A stretch of DNA of 64,000 nt from Cryptomeria japonica (lineage: Eukaryota; Streptophyta; Pinopsida; Cupressales; Cupressaceae). The notes under the pieces were generated by a model. That model saw only the letters and a list, made by a program, of their open reading frames with translations. It ran no database searches and had not been told where the DNA came from. The stretch spans positions 206,939,190 to 207,003,189 of the forward strand of contig NC_081409.1 of the NCBI RefSeq assembly GCF_030272615.1. Reading direction: 5' to 3'. Position 1 is the stretch's first letter, and each line of letters opens with the position of its first letter. Of the stretch, positions 59,825-64,000 are shown one piece after another. A program made the position numbers and the translations under genes.

Positions 59825-60202
59825 GGGTGAACTCACAAAGCTGGTACCCACTTTTTGGTACATCCTGATTTTTGCTGAAATCATACATTTTTAAAAAAAT
59901 ATAATGATTTAAGCTTTAAGAGGTCCCATTTGAAGTAAACATCACTCTTAAAAAATGTTGTTTGCTGTAAACAACTACTTTTTGAGGGAGATGGAAAAAT
60001 CAATAAAACTTTATTCAAACAAATTTGCAAAAAATATATTTAGAATCTACAGACAATATGTTAAAAATCACTAGTTTATATCATCTTCAAATTCTTAACG
60101 GTTTAAAAGTTATAGGTGTCAGAAAGTGAAGGTTTTTTTCAAAATATTCATCTAAGTGTCAAAGTTGGTCAAAAAGTGGGAACCAGTATTGTGAGTTCAC
60201 CC
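59825..60202. mobile_element. 378-bp MITE-like element
   Basis: Terminal inverted repeats: GGGTGAACTCACAA(N)nCCCACTTTTTG on the left, its imperfect complement on the right (TTGTGAGTTCACCC-type end). TTGG flanks both ends (59821-59824; 60203-60206) as a possible 4-bp duplication. No ORF. A partial copy lies at 3136-3397, so it is a dispersed family. Confidence 0.7.
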
Positions 60203-60206
60203 TTGG

Positions 60207-61089
60207 ATGTACATGGAGAGTGGTGGATGAAATGTAAGAGGAATCCAAGCGATGTGTGTGTTAATTGAGGCTCTCATGTACCTATATGTCCTTGAAGTTG
60301 TTGCAATTTAGTTGTAGATAGAATGGGGTTCCTTTCTTTTTAGCTCTGGGGTGAGTTCATTTCACCTATTTTGATAGAATTCTAGTGTAACCTATCTTGG
60401 TCTTGTTACCATTTATTTGAATCTCTTGTAGTCCTCTTTCCTGCATTGAATTATTCTATTAGTAACTCTTGGGCTATCAATTAATTCTACTATTTCTCCC
60501 CAATGTTTTTAGGCAATATTGTCTCTACTTTGATATGAAGAGGAAATGATTTTTCTCTTTCTTAGTACTTTTGGAACAACTCTCCTTGTTGATGTTCATT
60601 ATTTATACATGATGCAAGAGATTTAGTTTGAATATCCCCTACATATATTAGGGGGTTCCATGTGGTATTATAGTGAATAACTAGGTTATGCTAATAGAAT
60701 TCACACATGTGGTCTTGCATCTCTAGAGTGATTTTCAAGTAGGTGGTTAGGAATTACCACAATGTGATTATGGAAATAGGAATTTCACTAATTAGTTGGC
60801 TAATTTGGAAACATAAATAATTTTCTTGTAAGTACAAGGTATATACTCGAGTTGGTGGTCTACAACTTACTAACTAATTTGTCAAGTCAACTAGTTTTTC
60901 TATCCCGAAAGTCAATTTCTTTATTTTTTAGAACTTTTCCTCTATTTCTCCTTTATGTTTAGCCTCAATTTATTCCTTCTCCTTTTCCCATTTCTACTTA
61001 GACTATTTGAATTCCATTATTGTATCTCTTAGAGCAATTCCAAGAGTTAGTGTTGTTGGGACTAGAGGTGGCATAAGATTTTTTTCTTT
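60207..61089. other. AT-rich spacer, nothing recognised
   Basis: No gene or repeat structure supported. Confidence 0.45.
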
Positions 61090-62749
61090 TTGAGTATGGG
61101 TTGGCACCTTCTTCTTTAATTCCACTATGAATAATTTTGATAGCTTATCAAACCTTGTTCCCTCCCATTGATGAATTCTAAGTTGTGTTTATAGGTCCTT
61201 GAACTTTCTTTGTAATCATATTTCTTTTTCTTGGTATTCCTTTAATTGTTCTTCTAATTCTTGAATCCTCCTAAGAGCCGACTGCAAATTCTTGTTCTCA
61301 TCCACTCCCATGAATTTTCTTTTAGGGACATCCTCCACTCTAAAACCTTCATCTATCTCAATAGGAGGAACAAAGTCCTTCTATTGCCCTAGGTTTTGTG
61401 TAGCTTTCGATTTCATTCTAGCTATTAAATAATCCTCTTTTGATTATTCTTTAGAGCTAGATGGTATGTCTACCTTCTCAATTTATTTTTTATGATCTCA
61501 TTTTATTTGTACCTAAATACGTGTTCCCTTTCTAGGTTAATTTCAACAGTGAATTTTTTTCCTTCTTTTGAGATTTTTACCCTTCTTTAATCCTCTTGAT
61601 CTTAAGGTGATGTGAGCATCTTTTTGGCTAATTCTACTTTTTAATCTTCTACTTCTTAAGCTTCCTCTTAGTTGAAGAGGAAGAAGAAGGTTTTTCCCTT
61701 TTGTTGGTCTTAGGCTTAGGTGGAGAAAGAAGGTTTTCTAGCTGTAAAATAGGGGATTTTGGATGAGATGCAAAGATCTCAAGTTCATATGCTATGGGTA
61801 TGTTTTGAGATACTAAGGGTTGGTCCTTTAGTGATTCTTCATCTAGGTATTCCTGAGGGTTATGGGCAAGTTATGGAGGAGGAGGTAAGTCATCCTAGAC
61901 AATTATTCTTATGGTACATTTTCCTTGGGAGGTTCAATTTCCTCATCACTCCTTTGTTGATTATTATTATCTTCAACCCTAACATCTTCAATTACAAGAG
62001 GTTGTACTGGTATAGCATAAATATCACTGTAGGCATAAAATTCTTCCCAAGTAATGTTGGGAAAATAAGTAGATAAATTTATTTTAATAAGACAACTAGA
62101 CATTGGTGGGATAGAAAAGAATACGCCATTTTCTTCCTAAATTCAATTGCCATTCTTTTGAGCATGTGGTGCAACTAAGTTGGAACATTTACTAATCTAT
62201 TATGGAATAAATGGTTCAATAATTAAAATGCATTATGTGTCTCCCATTATAAGTAAAGTACCTAATTACATGGAGTACAACTTCTCTCCACAACTAAGGT
62301 GAGGATAGGTGTTTGGTTCATTGTGATGAAGACTCAAAGTTATCTCTTGGCCTTGGAAATTTTAACCTAGCCAAGATCGCATCTGGAGATACAAGATACA
62401 CTTCCCCTATCATGGGTAGTCCATATGCCTCTAAGATTGCAACTTCTGAAGCTTCTACTCTCAATTCCTTAACTATAGCTTCATTATTTTGAAATGTAGA
62501 TGTAAAATGTTGCATCATTCTTTCATTGAATTCTATCAATCGTAAATAGTAATGGACCCATCTTGACCTTTCAAAGAATAAAAAATAATCTTCATCAATG
62601 AGTAATAATGTGTGATCCATTGGTTCTCTTTTTATAATGTCACCACCCATTGCTATGCTGCTCAAAACCTCCTTTACTAGCAAGTGAACTTTTAAATTCC
62701 ACTTTAAAATTTTGAAATTTACACTCAAAGTCTCCCAAATTAGTGGCAA
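61090..62749 (-). pseudogene. Decayed family Y ORF, related to LINE ORF3
   Basis: Function unknown. Best open part 62318-62749. Translation through later stops and shifts stays protein-like: VEASEVAILEAYGLPMIG (about 62400-62455), then about 50 residues on RYFTYNGR and HFNY (about 62222-62262), an acidic stretch (61909-62103) and a Lys/Glu coiled-coil segment (about 61195-61330). The first two motifs match LINE ORF3 in sequence, order and spacing, and both proteins end with a coiled coil. It lies downstream of gypsy integrase remains on the same strand, so it may be a 3' accessory ORF of that element. A separate LINE fragment is the alternative. Boundaries are approximate. Confidence 0.55.
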
Positions 62750-63782
62750 AATACTACAATTTCTCTTTTTGTTTTTATTTTATAGGCTAATCTATGTTGA
62801 ATACAATGCCTAAACCTTTAACTAGCGATACTCTAAATTAACTCGCACGAAATAACAATTTTATAATTTAAGTTGACAAGTTGAGTCTACAGCTACCAAC
62901 AATTATTTTGAATAGTCATATAAGGCATTTAATCATCATGAAAACAAGCATTTAGTCATCATGAAAAACTAATCCCCCCCCCTAAATTTAAAGGTTCATT
63001 TATCCTCAAATGAGTGTGAGTTATAGAAGGTACAAAAGATATTTTTGAGAGTAAATGAGATGATATATGAAAAAATAATAAATAATCATGCATGTGATAT
63101 CCATGGAGATAATAGTAGAAGGTGTTAATAGATGATATGAATTCAAAGACTACCTATTAAGATGGTGTGATTGAAAGGCAACATGTGGGAAGTGCACAAA
63201 GAGTTGAATGTATGCAATCAAACTATGATTGATTGATGCGACTTGAATGCAGTCCTTGGAATTGTCTACAAAAATTGTGATGATGCCAAGTGTCCCATGA
63301 AATTGTAATGATATAAGAATCTTGGTTGCATGCAAGTGAAAAAGTGCTTGGTACGTTTGGAAAATTATTGAAATTGTTGCATTTTGATTCATGTTGATTG
63401 TTACTACATGTGACCAAATGGAATGGTGACTTAATTGAAGGCAATAATTTCTAGGTGTTCGTATGATCAAGTCCTATCTAAAAAAAATATTGTATAGGTC
63501 ATGATAATCTATGATATTGCATGTTCATTCAATGTAGTCTGGAAAACGAATGTTGATGATGTATGTATAGTGTGTGCATTTGAATGTGAAGACAAGTACT
63601 TATTAGATGTACTAGTAGGTACATCCATTGAAGGTATATGAAATGAAGGTGATGGAGGTGGTGATGGAATAGTATCATCAAATGGAATGGGAAAGATAAG
63701 TGATGCGGGTGGTGAATAAATTCTTGCTGCAGGTTATGGAAGATTCATATTTATTATAGAACTTCTTAAATAACTTAAAGAA
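62750..63782 (-). other. Region between integrase remnant and family Y ORF
   Basis: No clear coding sequence. A minus-strand purine-rich TTTAGGGGGGGG (about 62975-62990) is polypurine-tract-like, but no LTR start is evident beside it. Confidence 0.4.
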
Positions 63783-63999
63783 ATGCTTGTTTACCATTAA
63801 GGAGAAATAGATCGGATCAATTGTTGTGATCTAAACTATCCCATAAGGAAACACTTGTTAAATCTTCTAAGGACCTAACCATTGTGTTTGAAGTTTCCCC
63901 CTATGGTCCTTGTATTTGGAGTCAAAGAGTAGGGCCTAGTTACCTTCCTCAAATTCTTTTGTTTTGATAAATTGGTCATGCCACTTACTTCGTTTCTTT
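63783..63999 (-). pseudogene. Ty3/gypsy integrase C-terminal fragment, running off the window
   Basis: Minus-strand translation reads KWHDQFIKTKEFEEG, ALLFDSKYKDHRGKL, QTQWLGP and, after further stops, SLMVNKH. This is the integrase C-terminal GPY region that ends gypsy pol. Stops interrupt it (after EEGN, after GP and twice more). The rest of pol would lie beyond position 64000. Confidence 0.75.
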
Positions 64000-64000
64000 T

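Overview
This window looks like repeat-rich nuclear DNA from a seed plant with a large genome, most likely a conifer or other gymnosperm. That assignment is an inference. It rests on nested retrotransposons covering most of the 64 kb, kilobase-long LTRs, a Tat-type Ty3/gypsy element with two RNase H domains, a plant L1-type LINE, long AT-rich spacers and no recognisable intact host gene. No CRISPR array, rRNA or canonical tRNA gene was seen.

Layout, left to right. 0.8-2.5 kb is a polypyrimidine/microsatellite tract. 5295-11966 is a complete Ty1/copia element (447-bp LTRs, TSD AAATC), apparently inside an older LTR-like sequence. 14075-21129 is an old non-autonomous LTR element on the minus strand (TSD TTATA); its left LTR is split by a 1.43-kb solo LTR. 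21959-36952 is a 15-kb Tat-like Ty3/gypsy element (LTRs about 1.39 kb, TSD CTACC). 37488-39161 is another LTR and 39297-39735 a MITE-like element. 40.5-44.3 kb is a relative of the 14-21 kb element with a partly tandem-duplicated LTR. 45903-46101 is a 199-bp LTR-like element containing a tRNA-like sequence (TSD CATAA). 47179-55171 is an 8-kb LINE on the minus strand with a 13-bp TSD and an unusual third ORF. 56417-57179 is a solo gypsy-type LTR (TSD CTAAC). 59825-60202 is a second MITE-like element. 61-62.75 kb is a decayed ORF, and at the right edge lies the integrase tail of a gypsy element that continues outside the window.

All coding regions are broken by stops or frameshifts, so nothing here is likely to move by itself. 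The most interesting signal is two families of non-gag/pol ORFs carried by retroelements. Family X is shared by the non-autonomous LTR elements at 14-21 kb and 40-44 kb. Family Y occurs as ORF3 of the LINE, joined to ORF2 by an ATGA overlap just as ORF2 is joined to ORF1, and again at 61-62.75 kb, downstream of gypsy integrase remains on the same strand. I recognise no function for either family. Both look like element-borne accessory genes.

Timing read from nesting and LTR comparison: the 14-21 kb element is old (diverged LTRs), the copia copy is younger (about 7 differences in 447 bp by eye), and the gypsy copy is youngest (about 10 substitutions and one indel in 1.39 kb).
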